Assembly (NCBI GenBank): GCA_004335635.1
Contig: QAXH01005824.1
Location: 162,243-226,242, forward strand
Direction: 5' to 3'
DNA length: 64,000 nucleotides
DNA from: Chloromonas sp. AAM2
Lineage: Eukaryota; Chlorophyta; Chlorophyceae; Chlamydomonadales; Chlamydomonadaceae
Position 1 is the first letter of the stretch; every line of letters starts with the position of its first letter. Made by a program: the position numbers and the translations under genes. This document shows positions 34,501-45,726 of this stretch, piece by piece. The notes under the pieces were generated by a model. It saw only the letters and a program-made list of their open reading frames with translations. It ran no database searches and was not told the origin of the DNA.

Positions 34501-36632
34501 GTTTGACAGCACCAGCTGGTGGGGAAGTTGTGACCATGAGGTGCTTGAGGTGTTCCGGGGTGTGTGTGTGTGTTGGCCGTTTTACATCGGGAGCGCTTCT
34601 TCACGCTATAAGTTGGAGCAATCAAGTCTCAGATACGCATAGCACACAAACAGGTGTGTGCCTGCTTGGTGAGGTACTCACCTAAAATCCTCCGGCAGGC
34701 ACATGTCTCCGCTGCCTGCCTGCCGACCCTGACAGGCCATGCGGGTGCATGCAAGCAGCAAAAGACTATTGCTGCAGTTCAGCCATTGATCAGGAATTCA
34801 TACTACTGCATGGTTGGATCAGGGTTCAGCCCACCTTGTTCCAAGTGTTCTAATTACTTGACTCATTCATGCCCCTGGAGGTGACATACATGCAAAAAGC
34901 CATGCGCGCACGAGTGCAGATCGACCCAAGCAAGAAGGCTTTGGTCATCGGCGTTGGCGGTCGCACAGTGAGGCAGATATGCGATGCAACAGGAGCCAGT
35001 AATATTACCATCACAGACGATGGAACCATGGAGGTGAGCAGCGATCACAAACGAAGACAGATCAAGTTGACCCTGCTTCCTGTGGCTCATTGATCGGCCT
35101 TGCAACTGACATTGGTCATCGCTGGGGTGCGCGCTCGCGATGAGGGCTGGAATACTGGGTTCGGATGCAGGGCAGCAGGCTCTCTAAATGCCTTTACTCA
35201 GGGCCTGTGCGTGTCTGCTAGGCTCAGATCTTATCATCACAGACGATGGCACCATGAAAATGGGCCACAGGCTAGGGCAGGGCATCAGAAGCAATGCAGT
35301 CTGTGAGTTGGGTTCAAATGGGGCTGCGATAGGGGTGTCTGGCCATAACTTGTGTTGATGCCACAACACCATGCTGGTATGATAACGACATCCAGTTTCC
35401 AGGATAGAGTGCCCATGGTGTTGGCACGCTGGAAGATAAGCCGCTTGTGCCTAAATGCAGGTAGCACAAGGCTTCGTAAGGCCTTAGACACTTGCAGCAT
35501 TCACGTGCAGTGGGGCATTTTGCATGTAAGGGTATGCGCTCCTGGCTTGACCCAAACCTGCAATCGAATGCCTGTCTGGTGAGGAGAGATTGTGAAGTTA
35601 GCCTTGTGCTGTTCTCCTATGTGCATGTATCTGGAGTTTGAGGTGCTTGATGTTTACAGATTTCAGCACCCGGTCTGTCGGCCGCAACCGCTGCACATGA
35701 TCTTGTTCAGTTGCTCACGGAGCCATTGCAGCAGGGGCGCATCTTCAGGTACGTACTTGACTGGGACGGATCCTCGCGGCATGCAAAACATGAATTGCAA
35801 GAAAGAGCCTGCCATGTTTGCCTGACCTGTAGTTGACGCTGGGCTGCTTACGCTCCCCACTGCAAAGCATGTTGTTGTTTTGGCCTCAGCGGCATGTACT
35901 GTAGCGAAACTGTGAGCCAAACTGTAGCAAGATTGTAAGCCATCAGTCGTCGCAGCAGACCCAAACGAGGAACGGAAGCGATCACGACAGCCATTATGCA
36001 GACGCTTTGTCAGCTCATGAGCGGTGGTGCTGCTGCATGCAGGGGTGCACGCGTCAATTCTATCCAGGCGTTTGGTGTGTTTGTCGAACTTGGTCCCGGC
36101 GTGGCCGGCCTTGTGCACGTAAGCGAGCTAGATCTCACACTCGTGGCTGACACGGCTTCAAAGTGGAAGGTGAGAGCAGTTTGCAATCAATCCTCTCTGA
36201 TCTTGAAGATTCGGACCTGTGTGCAAGCGATTGCTTGCCAGCCAATCTGAGCAGGGAGCTGTTCACGTATGTGCATTTGCAAGGCGGACCAGAAATTGCA
36301 CTGGGCCTGTTGTCGCACACTTCAGGGGCAGTGCTTGTTGTTTGCCGATGTAGCTGTCTGTAGCCTAGGCTTGCCTATGTGTGTGCATTGCTCAGGTTGG
36401 CGATTTGATGGATGTGCTGGTGCTGGACTCGTCAAGTGGCAAGATCGCGCTTTCACGCCGTGCTGTGCTCCTTTCCGACAAGGGTCAGCCGTTTGTACCC
36501 AAGGGTAAAACAGCTGTTCCAAGCCTTAAGAGCACGCCAAGCAGCGTCCAGATGGATGACGAATCTGAGCGTGGCAGCAGAGGGGGCAGGGGGGGCAGAG
36601 GTGGTGCTGCGAGGCGCACTATTTCCGTCTGA
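25517..36632 (+). CDS. PNP1: Polynucleotide phosphorylase, plastid (PNPase)
   Basis: Twenty exons join to 831 residues: 25517-25795, 25881-25949, 26390-26496, 26759-26873, 27673-27760, 28192-28265, 28546-28656, 29348-29458, 30141-30275, 30610-30693, 30935-31045, 31491-31638, 32187-32357, 32920-32982, 33431-33546, 34306-34452, 34920-35033, 35660-35748, 36043-36169 and 36396-36632. PNPase degrades RNA 3' to 5' by phosphorolysis and can add tails. Exon 1 gives an Arg/Ser-rich transit peptide. Domains in order are first RNase PH core ([26 protein letters not shown]), alpha-helical linker, second RNase PH core with [17 protein letters not shown] and the metal-binding [11 protein letters not shown] domain ([10 protein letters not shown]) and S1 domain (F-G-V-F-V-E-L...G-L-V-H-V-S-E-L). 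It ends in a Gly/Arg-rich tail. All catalytic motifs appear intact. The start could be ATG 25517 or 25520. Introns make up most of the gene and carry many repeats. Confidence 0.96.
27799..27915 (+). repeat. Intronic repeat family, copy 1 (PNPase intron 5)
   Basis: A (GTGC/GTGT)n head (27799-27837) runs into the family body (27838-27915): catctgtatcgcc, then caagtcgaacaga, acaacatcatcatactca and ttgcaaaggact. The same order is found in the other copies. Confidence 0.85.
29493..29623 (+). repeat. PNP1: Intronic repeat family, copy 2, with duplicated exon 11 tail (PNPase intron 8)
   Basis: The body is at 29541-29623, with a (GTGC)n head before it. In front of the head, 29493-29523 matches the end of PNPase exon 11 and its splice donor (31021-31046): it still encodes I-F-T-R-G-E-T-K followed by a GTGCGTG donor-like sequence, compared with L-F-T-R-G-E-T-Q in exon 11. 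The piece is not in frame with a needed exon and is treated as a non-coding duplicate. Confidence 0.75.
30276..30363 (+). repeat. GTGC/GTGT/GTGGGT microsatellite at PNPase intron 9 donor
   Basis: Imperfect GT-rich repeat that begins exactly at the 5' splice site after exon 9. No body of the intronic repeat family follows it. Confidence 0.85.
30727..30822 (+). repeat. Intronic repeat family, copy 3 (PNPase intron 10)
   Basis: A (GTGA)n head (30727-30768) is followed by a partial body (30771-30822) with aaatctgtatcgtcc and aagtcgaacagaga. The distal half seen in other copies is missing or diverged. Confidence 0.8.
31046..31180 (+). repeat. Intronic repeat family, copy 4 (PNPase intron 11)
   Basis: A (GTGA)n head starts exactly at the exon 11 splice donor (31046) and continues into a full body (31091-31180), including cgaacagaagatggctcaag and ttgctaaggactg. 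Confidence 0.88.
31731..31856 (-). repeat. Intronic repeat family, copy 5, inverted (PNPase intron 12)
   Basis: The body in inverse orientation (31731-31817: gcttgagccatcttctgcc, cgataccgatgtaaaaag) is followed by (ACTC)n at 31820-31856, the complement of the (GTGA)n head. The head is therefore part of the repeated unit. Confidence 0.85.
32355..32575 (+). repeat. PNP1: 36-bp minisatellite that repeats the exon 13 splice donor
   Basis: Six units (one of 37 bp, the rest 36 bp) begin at the end of PNPase exon 13. Each full unit contains cag followed by GTAGGT, so donor-like sites lie after 32357 (the real one), 32394, 32430, 32466 and 32502. The sixth, after 32538, is mutated to GTTAGT. Use of any downstream copy would add 37 or more bases and meets a stop at 32396, so only the first is compatible with PNPase. 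Confidence 0.92.
33571..33650 (+). repeat. Intronic repeat family, copy 6 (PNPase intron 15)
   Basis: Body with cgaacagaagatggctcaag and atacaatatcatgatactca, near the donor of intron 15 (33547). It lacks the usual (GTGA)n head. A short gtgtgtgagcgtgtgag lies after it instead. Confidence 0.8.
33919..34033. repeat. 13-bp tandem repeat (agatcgcagcacc)n
   Basis: About nine units, alternating agatcgcagcacc and agatcgcagcatc with late variants, in PNPase intron 15 between copies 6 and 7 of the intronic repeat family. Confidence 0.92.
34108..34187 (+). repeat. Intronic repeat family, copy 7 (PNPase intron 15)
   Basis: Diverged body: tttttatatctgtatcgcc, gacttaagcatcaatata and acaacattatcatgctc. 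It faces copy 8 in inverted orientation across about 35 bases. Confidence 0.78.
34221..34304 (-). repeat. Intronic repeat family, copy 8, inverted, close to exon 16 acceptor
   Basis: A short inverted body (34221-34266: catcttctgtttgac, gtcgaacgatacagatg) is followed by a (TCAC/TCAA)n head that ends close to the acceptor of exon 16 (tgcag, ending 34305). Confidence 0.78.
35231..35262 (+). pseudogene. PNP1: Partial copy of the PNPase KH exon in the next intron
   Basis: About 29 bases match the end of exon 17 (around 35002-35032) with four changes. The copy reads I-I-T-D-D-G-T-M compared with I-T-I-T-D-D-G-T-M in the exon. It has no donor at the equivalent place and is not needed to keep the frame from exon 17 to exon 18. 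It is most likely a non-functional relic. Confidence 0.6.
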
Positions 36633-39186
36633 CGTGCAAGCTTCAAATCTAACAGCTCAATACAGCAGCTGCTGATTTCCGACACAAGGTTGTCCTGCTA
36701 TGTATAACTAAAGGGGACCACATTCGTTCAAAGTCGTCTCCGATGGTCAATGACTGAATGTCTTGAAAGTGGCCACACCTGGTGGCACATGCGTGACTTC
36801 GACCGCCCCAGACAATCAGCCAACCGGTCTACGCACACTTAAACATGAGCAGCAATGTTTTTTCACCTCATAGAAACACCGCTGGCTGGCTCGTTGAGCG
36901 CAGCAAGGCAAGTCAGGGTGGCCAAGGTTGAGCCAGGTCGGTTTCTGTTCTGGGTACCAAGCGAGCCAGCCAGAGAGCAAATTTCAGATCTGAACACCTT
37001 GTTGGAATGGCCCATTCACGAGTTACCTAGCGATGCGCTTATCGTGAGCTGAGACGCCTTGTGCGAGCAAAACGAGCTCCAGAAATCGGTATTACGATGT
37101 GTCGTAGGCGGAGTGCGAACTCGTGCTCTAAGGTTGTGTCGTGGTTCTTCCAAGGCCGCTCCATCTTCTTCCAAGGCCGTTTGGATTTTGCGGGACAATA
37201 TTGAGTAGGCTGGCAGTCCTGGTGCGTCTTCTGGGCATTTGATTCCAACTTCTCGCTTCACTGCATGCTTTTGATTTGACCCTGTCGGCAGGCGCAACGT
37301 GAGGTGACCGCCATAAGAGCTACCTTAACCTTGCCGACTTATGTGTGGACGTGTTAGTGGTGTGCAGTCCACCGTGTAAGCAGCGTTTGCGACTGCCCTC
37401 CTCGTCATCATTTCTTTTTGGTTTGCGACTGCCCTCCTCGTGAGACGCTGAATAGTGGACGTTTGGTCTTGCCTGAGCATCAAGGCTCATGGTTTTCTGT
37501 TTATCGACGTTGATCAGCGGGCAACTGACGGTGACGTCACGGACCACCGCGGGCCATCGCAAAGCTCGTGGTACGTGTGTCTGATGGGGTGTGTCACAGC
37601 AAGCACAAAGTTATCGCCATTGGTGCCGAAATGGCCAACTCTGACCGTGTGGCCACACCAGACCTTGACCGACAGCAACGAATCAAAACCTGCATTCATA
37701 AGACAGCCTGTCAGTCGAGTGGTGCGACCCCCTGAATTGCCGGGTGCGGCCCCTGAAACTCAGCTATGCGTCAGGCCAGGGGGTAAGTGTGCTCATAGGG
37801 ATACCCGTGGCAGTGTCAGCTTCGTGGCTTGGCTAGATAGGGCATGGGGTGCGTCAGTCTGTGCTGCTCCTCACAAACTCAGGATGGGAGCCAGGAGCAG
37901 CAACCCAACGTCCACTTCCAGTTCGTGCACGGTTCTGTGATGCATGTGACTCATGTGCACGACACCTAACATAAGCAAGGTGCCCAGTCTGCGCGCCACA
38001 GAGGCGGTCTCGCTTAAGATTGGTGCCCTCTGCCTTTGAATATAAGCAGGAGAAATATAAGCAGGAGGAGCCAAGCCATGTGCAAGATAGGTCAGAGTCC
38101 ATCGCACGCCCACATGAAGAATAAGATGAGTGCACCTCGAACTTGAATCACTTGGTCACTGTAGTGTGGATGTACCATGTAGTAGGGTGGTGGGCTACCT
38201 GCATCCCTTTACTCAGTGCCTGAGCGTTTCCGCTAGCCTGATGTAATGCCAGCATATACCCAAGGCGGATGTTGCAGGGTCAGACAGTAAAACGGACCAA
38301 TAACGACATGGCGTCAAAGAGAGCTTCCTGGTGTGCACTCCCTCTTTGTAAGACTCAATCACACGATTGGTCGGATACAGAAAACTAGTGTGGCGTTGTG
38401 AGAGCCCAATAACGAGTAGTGCAGCAGATGTTCAGGTACACCTATTCTGGCTCATCGTGTATCATTAAGAAGAAAGAGAAGAATGCCAGTTCTGGGACAA
38501 CAACAACAACAACAATTCGTGTGTCGTGCACTGGACCTGTGTTGATGTCTTTCTGTGGATTCCTGGGATGTGTTCCTGTGAATTCTGTGGACCTGCTTGG
38601 TATTCTCTCTGTGGCCTGTTCCACATCACAACACCGGTTCCAGTGGTGCCACTGCAAATTGTCCCAGAACTGACAAACATTTTTTTCCCACGTGGCCTTG
38701 TTTACAGATGCACAAGCAGCACGTCACAAGGCACTCGACAGTGCGCTCGTCAAAGAATGTCACACGACGCTTGCGCCAACAAAGACAAACGTCTGACGAC
38801 CTTGCAAGAAGCACGCACGCACAGTGCAGGGATTCATCTGATCTCCGTCACCTGGCTTGTTTGAAAAGTTATGGAAAAAGAAAACCATATCCTCTATAGA
38901 TACTGAACACGACATGAAACACTAGCTTGTTCAGCTAGGTAGTCCCTGTACTGACAAATTATACAAATGGATCCGTGCGTCCGTACGTCTTTTTCAACGT
39001 ACGATTGTGCCGACTGTGGTCCAGAAAGCCTGTACAAAAGTAGGACTGATGTAAATTTGCGACTGCGCTGCACCGCAAGTACTCAGTCAGAGCAAGGCAT
39101 GAATTGACTGCAAGGTTTATCTGACTCTTCAAAGTATTCAAACGCGGGTGTAGTAGTTAGCACTACTTTTGACGTTGTACATTTCG
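36633..39186. other. Convergent intergenic region with repeats
   Basis: Contains the 3' UTRs of PNPase and of the minus-strand secreted-protein gene. Also present are a short repeat shared with 35190-35235 (cctttactcag at 38207), a TGTGCACTCCCTC repeat at 38332-38351 and an inverted-repeat element at 38466-38696. No supported ORF. Confidence 0.5.
38466..38696. mobile_element. MITE-like element with terminal inverted repeats
   Basis: The left end contains tgccagttctgggacaa (38484-38500), the inverse of ttgtcccagaactgacaaac (38659-38678) at the right end. A-rich flank (agaagaaagagaag) and T-rich flank (atttttttccc) extend the inverted ends to about 35 bases, enclosing about 160 bp without coding capacity. 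Family relatives lie at 1631, 22376 and 49711. No clear target-site duplication was seen. Confidence 0.6.
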
Positions 39187-40395
39187 TCAATTCTGGACGT
39201 CAAACACGACGAGCAGTCCGGCACTGCTGGTGCCTCCGGGAAAGGGGCGCTCGGGAGGGTAGTTGGACCTGATCAGGGAGAACTTGGGCACCTCAACATC
39301 GGAACGTATGAGGAGCGTGTGCGGTCCGTTTGACAGCTCGGTTGTGTCTGCAGGCAGTCGGAAGGCAACAGTCATGCATCACATACACGACGCATTTACA
39401 ACGGCTGATGTTCATATCTTTTTGATGTCTTGATGTCTGGTGTCTGATGTCTGATGTCTGATGTCTTGATGTCTTGATGTCTGATGTCTTGATGTCACGT
39501 TCCAGCTGGGACTGAGTACTCAATCAGTCAGTCAACAGCTCAACCAGCCATTCAAATGTGTCCTGTAGAACTCCTGTAGAACAAGGAAAATCATGCCATG
39601 CACACTCATCACCTGTGTGCGTGCTGACCTCCCACTCACCAATGATCACATTCTTGAAGTCGGCCTTGGATTGTCCCGGATTCAGCTGCTCGTACACTAC
39701 AGTGCCGGGCTTGACGGGGTTGACGTTATAGTCAGCATCCACGATCATGTAGAAGTGGGTGATGCCACAAGCCTGCAGCACGAGCAGCAGAGTCATCATG
39801 ATCATGTCCAATCGATTGTTTGAGCCCGCCTCAAAGCAGCATGCAAGTAAGCCTGACAAGGCATGTGATAACGTCGCTGTTGAGCAGGATAAACCAATGT
39901 CAACTGGTGTGGCTGAGTTCACAACTGTGTTCCTCTTGCGCTTGCTCTCAATAAGCTTGCATTACGGACAAGGCTCATCTCCCAACAAGCTAACATTAAC
40001 TGCCACACACATGCACTACAATTATCCGCCAGTACGCTTTCAGTCTGGACAACTGAGGCAAGCACTTGCTTAAACTGATCAAGGGCGATCCCAGGCCAGC
40101 TGATGAGTGCCTTACCCCTGAGTTCTGGGTCAGTTGCATAAAAGGAACGGTCCAGTTGCCCGACACAGGCGGCATAGTCTTTGTGGTGTACTGGTACACA
40201 ATGGTGGCATCCCAGGGAAAGGACATGCTGCCGCGGGTCCTGCACAATCAACATGGCGCAACGACCAGGCTGGCCAATGCTCATGGGAGAGGATGAGGTC
40301 GGCTGCTGCACAGCACAAGCTCAGACCAATAGGTTGCTCAGTTTCCTTACCCCCCCTGCCCCTGCTGAGCAGTCCTCCCCGGACTGAAGGCCATT

Positions 40396-40440
<45 letters not shown>

Positions 40441-43362
40441 CAAGGTCAGTGGTCCAAGTGCGGGTGCACCGGCAAGGTCGGCAGGAATTAGCGGCTTGCA
40501 TGCCGCGCAGTGCACTCACATGATGCGTTGCATGCCGTAATCAACAGGTCTGTTGTTGCCGTTGTTTAGCCATGCTTGCCAGTCCATGTAAACGAACATG
40601 TCCATTCCCTGGCCCTCGGACAGGTTGTAGCTGGGGAAGGTGCCCTTCATACGTGAGGCTGCAGCAAGAAGACGTGCACACTATGAAACAGCGCCATCAC
40701 AGTCATGCGTGAGCTTGTGTGATGCATCATGTGTAACTAAATCCGTTGATGTTTGTCATAATCGCGTCTGCTCATGTGCCTGGGGCAGCCTGGGGCAGGA
40801 CGGGTCCAGATGAACAAGGCCAGGGCGGCCAAGGTGGGCGCCTTAGGGCAGTGGGCTTAGGGAAAAAGACCCACACACTTCTGTGCACGAACGGCTCACA
40901 AAAATGTTGCTGCCATACATACTGGCTATGTTATCTGCGCTGTGTGGTGGGAGGCTGACGAACTTACACAGGATTTGCTTGCCCAGGTGGCCGCTCAGTT
41001 TGCACTGTGGGCATTCTGACAGTCTGACGTTCTGACGCTATGGTTAAGATGCTGGAAGCTTTGAAGAATGCCGGTGCAGCACGACGAGACGTCAAGTCTA
41101 TACTTCGTCAAAGTCGCTTTGAAGGGCAAGTGCTTGCAAAGACTGCATTTGTTGTGGTGTCGAACCAGTGGATGAGTTCTGATGCAGTGGATGAGTTCTG
41201 TGTTTCCTTTGTTTGGGGCGGGTGTCTCCTTGTTATCTCGATCAGGGCTAAGCGTTCAAGGTGGCGTTGACATTGACATTGGCAAATCTAGTGCATGCAG
41301 AACGGTGTTAGGTGAACCAGCCACCCACCTGCAATCACCCTGAAGTTCTGATAGCCATCCCGGTAAACCTTGGTCGTGTCAAGGCTGTACCGGTGCACAC
41401 GCTGCAGCAGGCAAGACACAAGGCAGGCGTCAGCTCACACTATGTGTCTGCGGCACACACAGTGGACAGTAGGCAACATACGACATACAAAGGGAGACAT
41501 AAGACATTGTTGGTGGAGCAGCACCCTGGCAGTGTGCATCAGGTCGATAGGTGACGGCAAAGAGATAGGCATGTGTCACTGCTGGCATGGTGCCCTCAAC
41601 CTTTGCATGATTGGGATGAGAAACACACTGACAGGCAAGGCAGCACGCATCAGCATCCACTACACACAAGGTGGTCAGTTGCATAGCCCGCGTAATGTGT
41701 CTGTGATGTGGCAAAAGTCACGTGGCTAAAGGAGGAGCACGCAGCTGCCTCAAGGCCCGTCAGTGATAGTTCAACCTCCTGGTTGGCTCGACGCGGCAAG
41801 CAAAATTACCCACGGAAAATGGCGACTGTCAGGTCGCGTGCTTACATGGCCATGGGGATGCACACCTTGTAAAGTATCTGACACTTCTCAACAACGCCTT
41901 ACCTGGCATTTCAGCAGCTGCGTCCTGCAATCCAGGTTGATCCAGCCTGTGGTGGCCACTTGACCGATCGGGCTCTGCACACGGCAGGCCAGCCAACGTG
42001 TTCAACCTCTTATGAATGCCAAATAGACTGCTCATCTGAATGCCGTACTGTGCCAGTTAGTGTGTTGGGTGGCACACGCACTCAGCTCATGCATGGTAGT
42101 GATATCGTGCAGCATCACGGTGACGAGTAGGCAAGGTTGCAGTCGTTGGCAGCTGCCCGTGTGACTCAGGTGGTAAGCGGGACTGCTCACCGAGATTGTC
42201 ACTTGAGGCAGGTAGCGATCGTCCATGTTGTGCATCGTGATCAGCAGGTCAAGGGTGACAATGCCTGCAGGTACAGAAGCCGAGTTGCTTTGCTCCCAGT
42301 GATCATGTGTCGCATCGGTCCAATGACAGCACTAGCAAGTACACAAGGAGCATGTCTGCATATTCAGGCCACTTGTTAACAAGGCCGCTTGCTGACTGCA
42401 GGGCCTCCTGGTGCTATCTGTTGACCATGCTGCTAGCCCTGTTGGCCATGAAAACATGCAGTTGTTCATGTCACAATCATAATCAAAAATTGTTGTCAGT
42501 TACTCACCGCTGACGTTGGCGTTTTGTGGCACACACATACCGATAGACAACTGCTTGCTCTTTGTGTCCATGTCCTGCACAGGGCAGTGAGCAGGCGTTG
42601 CCGCTGGATTACCACAGCCACCATTTCCAAGTGAACTGTGGCAACAGTTAGATGGGCCAGATGACAGGTACTGCAGAACCAATGAAGCCATGCGTGTTCA
42701 GAACAAAGGCCATTCCAAACCAGCCAGACTGACAGACTGGCTCAGGCTGTCCAACATTGTAACAGCTTGGCAACGTCACAGTCCAATGTAACTGGCGATA
42801 TGGAACGTTTCCGAACCTTGGATTCCGAATTTTGTTTCGTAGATAAAGGGGGAACTGATGTAATACGGTGCGATGATTACGGCACACAAAGGCATGACAG
42901 CATCTCACCGCTTGTGGTGGAGTGAACCAGACCTGCGCCTCCTGGTACCGCCTGGGTTCGGGCCATCCCGAGCAGTCCATGAAGTTTGTCAGGGGACGCA
43001 AGGGGTCAGGCAGCTGAGCGGCAACCTGCGAGGTAGTGTGCAAAAGGAACCTTGGCTGAAGGGTAGAAGTTCTACGCTATGTTCTACGGCAGGGTGGTCG
43101 GGCCTCTCACTGTGCCGCCGTTTGTGTGTATTACCGCATTATCCGTGGCTTGTCTTCCTCAGCGTCCGAGGTGCCATGGAGGATTCCAGTCCGACATCTT
43201 AACTGCCGTAGAGTACGACGGTCGCTTTTGCATGACTGTATGTGCAGACATCAGCCTTCAAACCCAAGCACACCCACTAGACACTAGCATCCTGGCGCAA
43301 ATGCTTACCGCAGAGAGGAGTGCCGCCAAGATGACAGCGAAGGTGGGAAGAAGAGGCGCCAT
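39187..43362 (-). CDS. Secreted or lumenal protein of unknown family
   Basis: Exons in order of translation are 43362-43309, 43025-42909, about 42791-42738, about 42670-42508, 42264-42191, 41974-41903, 41401-41329, 40658-40520, 40239-40116, 39772-39640 and 39347-39187. All phases agree, but the two exons between 42508 and 42860 could be cut differently. The first exon (M-A-P-L-L-P-T-F-A-V-I-L-A-A-L-L-S-A) is a typical signal peptide. The next reads D-C-S-G-W-P-E-P-R-R-Y-Q-E-A. A Cys-rich stretch follows (several C, N and G residues around 42550-42660), then beta-strand-rich segments with Tyr, Trp and Asp. The C-terminal part has T-H-F-Y-M-I-V-D-A-D and, after the last splice, T-T-E-L-S-N-G-P-H-T-L-L-I. 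That order weakly recalls small beta-sandwich domains of secreted proteins (a DUF4399-like pattern), which is speculative. The paralogue's last exon lies at 355-518. Length is about 350 residues. Confidence 0.82.
39417..39496. repeat. (TGATGTCT)n short tandem repeat
   Basis: About nine imperfect units of 8-9 bp (tgatgtct / tgatgtctt) in the last intron of the minus-strand secreted-protein gene. Confidence 0.9.
40398..40442. repeat. (AAC)n microsatellite
   Basis: Fifteen AAC units in the intron between exons 40658-40520 and 40239-40116 of the secreted-protein gene. Confidence 0.95.
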
Positions 43363-45726
43363 GCCGCTAACCTGCAGCGCAGAGCGTTCGTAGAAAGAAG
43401 GCTCGTATATATTGCAGACTACCTGCACGTAGGACGATTCCATCAAATTGCTGTGGGCAAGAACTTACGAAGGGTGTCGCAAACCTCTGACAACTTGAGT
43501 GGAGGGCAAGGCACAATCCCAAAGCAGCTGCTTTTCAATTCAGTACGCAACACAGTTTCGGAATAAGCAGACAAATCCAGTGCAGACTCCGGTCACTGCA
43601 CCGGAAATGTGACATTTCGCAAATGTGACGCCGTACTCCACACATGACTGACCAACGTTACTGCTGTGACCCTCCCGTAAACCTACCCTTTGCATTCCTG
43701 ACGTTTTGGAGTATCACTCTTAAGCAGCACCTCCGCGCATAGGGACATGAGGGTTTGTCATTTCGGTTTGTCGACCGATTCCCTGTCCTGCTGTTTGGCC
43801 CTTGCACCTCACAACGAGCCCAGCATACCGGCAGAAAGCCCACACCCACATCTACCACTATAACAGCCATGAGTCGATGGTGTTGGTTTTCCAATCCACG
43901 GGTTTGTCTCAATTGATTGCTGTGAGTGACTATGTAGTCACCATATGAAAACTGGCGCCTTTCACCTGTCATTGTGCAGCGTCACCTGTCAATTTTTCAC
44001 CTTAGGTGCTAGCGAGATGTTGCTGAGCTGGACCATGCAATGGTACTGCGTACTATTGGATTTTGGGGTTTGCAGGTCTCTGTGAGCCAACTCTAGGTCA
44101 AGAATGCCTCCATGTATTGGGCAGATAGCACTCTCCAGAAAGACATTGCGAGCACTGTGAGTATTAAGTCCCGTCCCGCAAATGCAGCAGTGCTCAACAA
44201 CTGGAGCAGCAAAAATCAAGTGATAGTCCAAGTCAGACTCGGGTCGCAAGTACAACCATGCAAAACTCGCTGCAATTCTGTGAAGTAAACTCGCACCCTT
44301 CGTCGCGGCATCTCTGGCAGGGGCAGCCTGCAAAGCATCGTCAGCGACTGAGCTACCACAGTTTCCATGTTCCGACATTGAGCAAGGAATGGCATGGAAG
44401 CTGAGTGGCCTGAACACGTTGGATGAAAGTGAGGCAAGCTGTCCTGACAAGTAACGGAGCACTGACAAAACGTCTCAAGCCATGCTGCGAAGTACCATGT
44501 GCATCACATGCCAAGAGAACATGGAGCCTTGCCCTCACCTCTTTTACTTCAACAGGCAGCCTACAACAACCAGTCGCACACCTTTCACGTAGGAGGGTAC
44601 CAACAGTATTGTTGGCCTCAGATACTGATCTACGGTAATCACACCACACCAGATTTTGGCGTGCCTGCCTAATCAAAGCCGCGCCAGCAGTCACTCAACA
44701 TCTGTTGCCATGAACAACGCAGCCACAATTCGTCGTGAACGACATGCCCAGATACTGACAGAGGTCCGCAGCATGCACGTGCTGCTTTGGGAGTTCATAA
44801 ACTTGCGCTGAGGATAGCTCTATTGGTATCTGAGCTTGTCGTTCAACTCATTCGTCCATCACCGCCTGTGAACCTAAGTATAGCAATTGGGTATTCAATG
44901 AATGGACGCTAGCATGGACATTGAACGCTACTATGGACATTGAGCCTATGGACATTGAGTGTCATGCACTTTGAGCGGCTGCGGCTCGCTTAATTGCATG
45001 ACAATTGAGGTTGATTCACTGTTGCTTGTGAGTTTCTCCTATTCCCCCCGCCCCCCCTCCCACACACACACCCGGAGGAGCCTTGACATGGCACTGGGGC
45101 TCGGAGCTGACGCCAGGGCGATCATGTTCTGCAGACTTGCAGCTTGCTTGGACAGGCACATGTTAAGGAAAGGCTGGTGCTCAAGATGCTGTCATTGGCC
45201 CCTGACGCCACGCAAACTGTTGTGGCATTGTTAACGACAGCATGCTAAAGCAGCCCATTGGTGCTAAACATTTGGGCCAGCAGATGTCCACATGGGCATA
45301 AGAAAACTCAACGCAAAATTAAACGCTGGCAAACACTTTGGCAGCCCGGGGTCGCCAACACTCTTCAAAGGGGAGATGCCTCGTGATGACAGGCCAGGCT
45401 CTCCAGGCCTCGTGATGACCGTGAGGTGCCTCTGCCGGAGGGTCAGTTAGCGTTACCACTTAGTTGAAGTTGAGCACAATAAGCCAATGCCGATGCATGG
45501 CATAATGCGGCTGGTTAGGTCGCTCTGACGCCACTTTCTCAGCCCGAGGTCGACGTTCGACAGCCCGAGGTTCGACGTTTTCAGACGTTGCTCGCCTGAC
45601 CGGGAGTAAGCAGGATCTGGAGGCCACTGAATCGAGAAGGCTGTTGTGCAGGCGCCCAGCCTTTGCATTGGCAAGGCGCAAGGGCAGACGCAACGGCCCG
45701 GCCCAGATTTCTGTTGAATTGGAAAG
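43363..45726. other. Divergent intergenic region
   Basis: Separates the starts of the secreted-protein gene (-) and the translocator gene (+). It holds a short tandem of ctatggacattgag at about 44905-44965 and minus-strand open frames at 43989-44378 and 44353-44694 that lack family support. No other structure was seen. Confidence 0.45.

Noticed and set aside
43989..44694. Two overlapping minus-strand frames (129 codons from the first ATG, and 113 codons), one with paired Cys
   Set aside because: The longer frames depend on TTG or GTG starts, and there are no clear splice partners or family resemblance. They could be real but are not supported.
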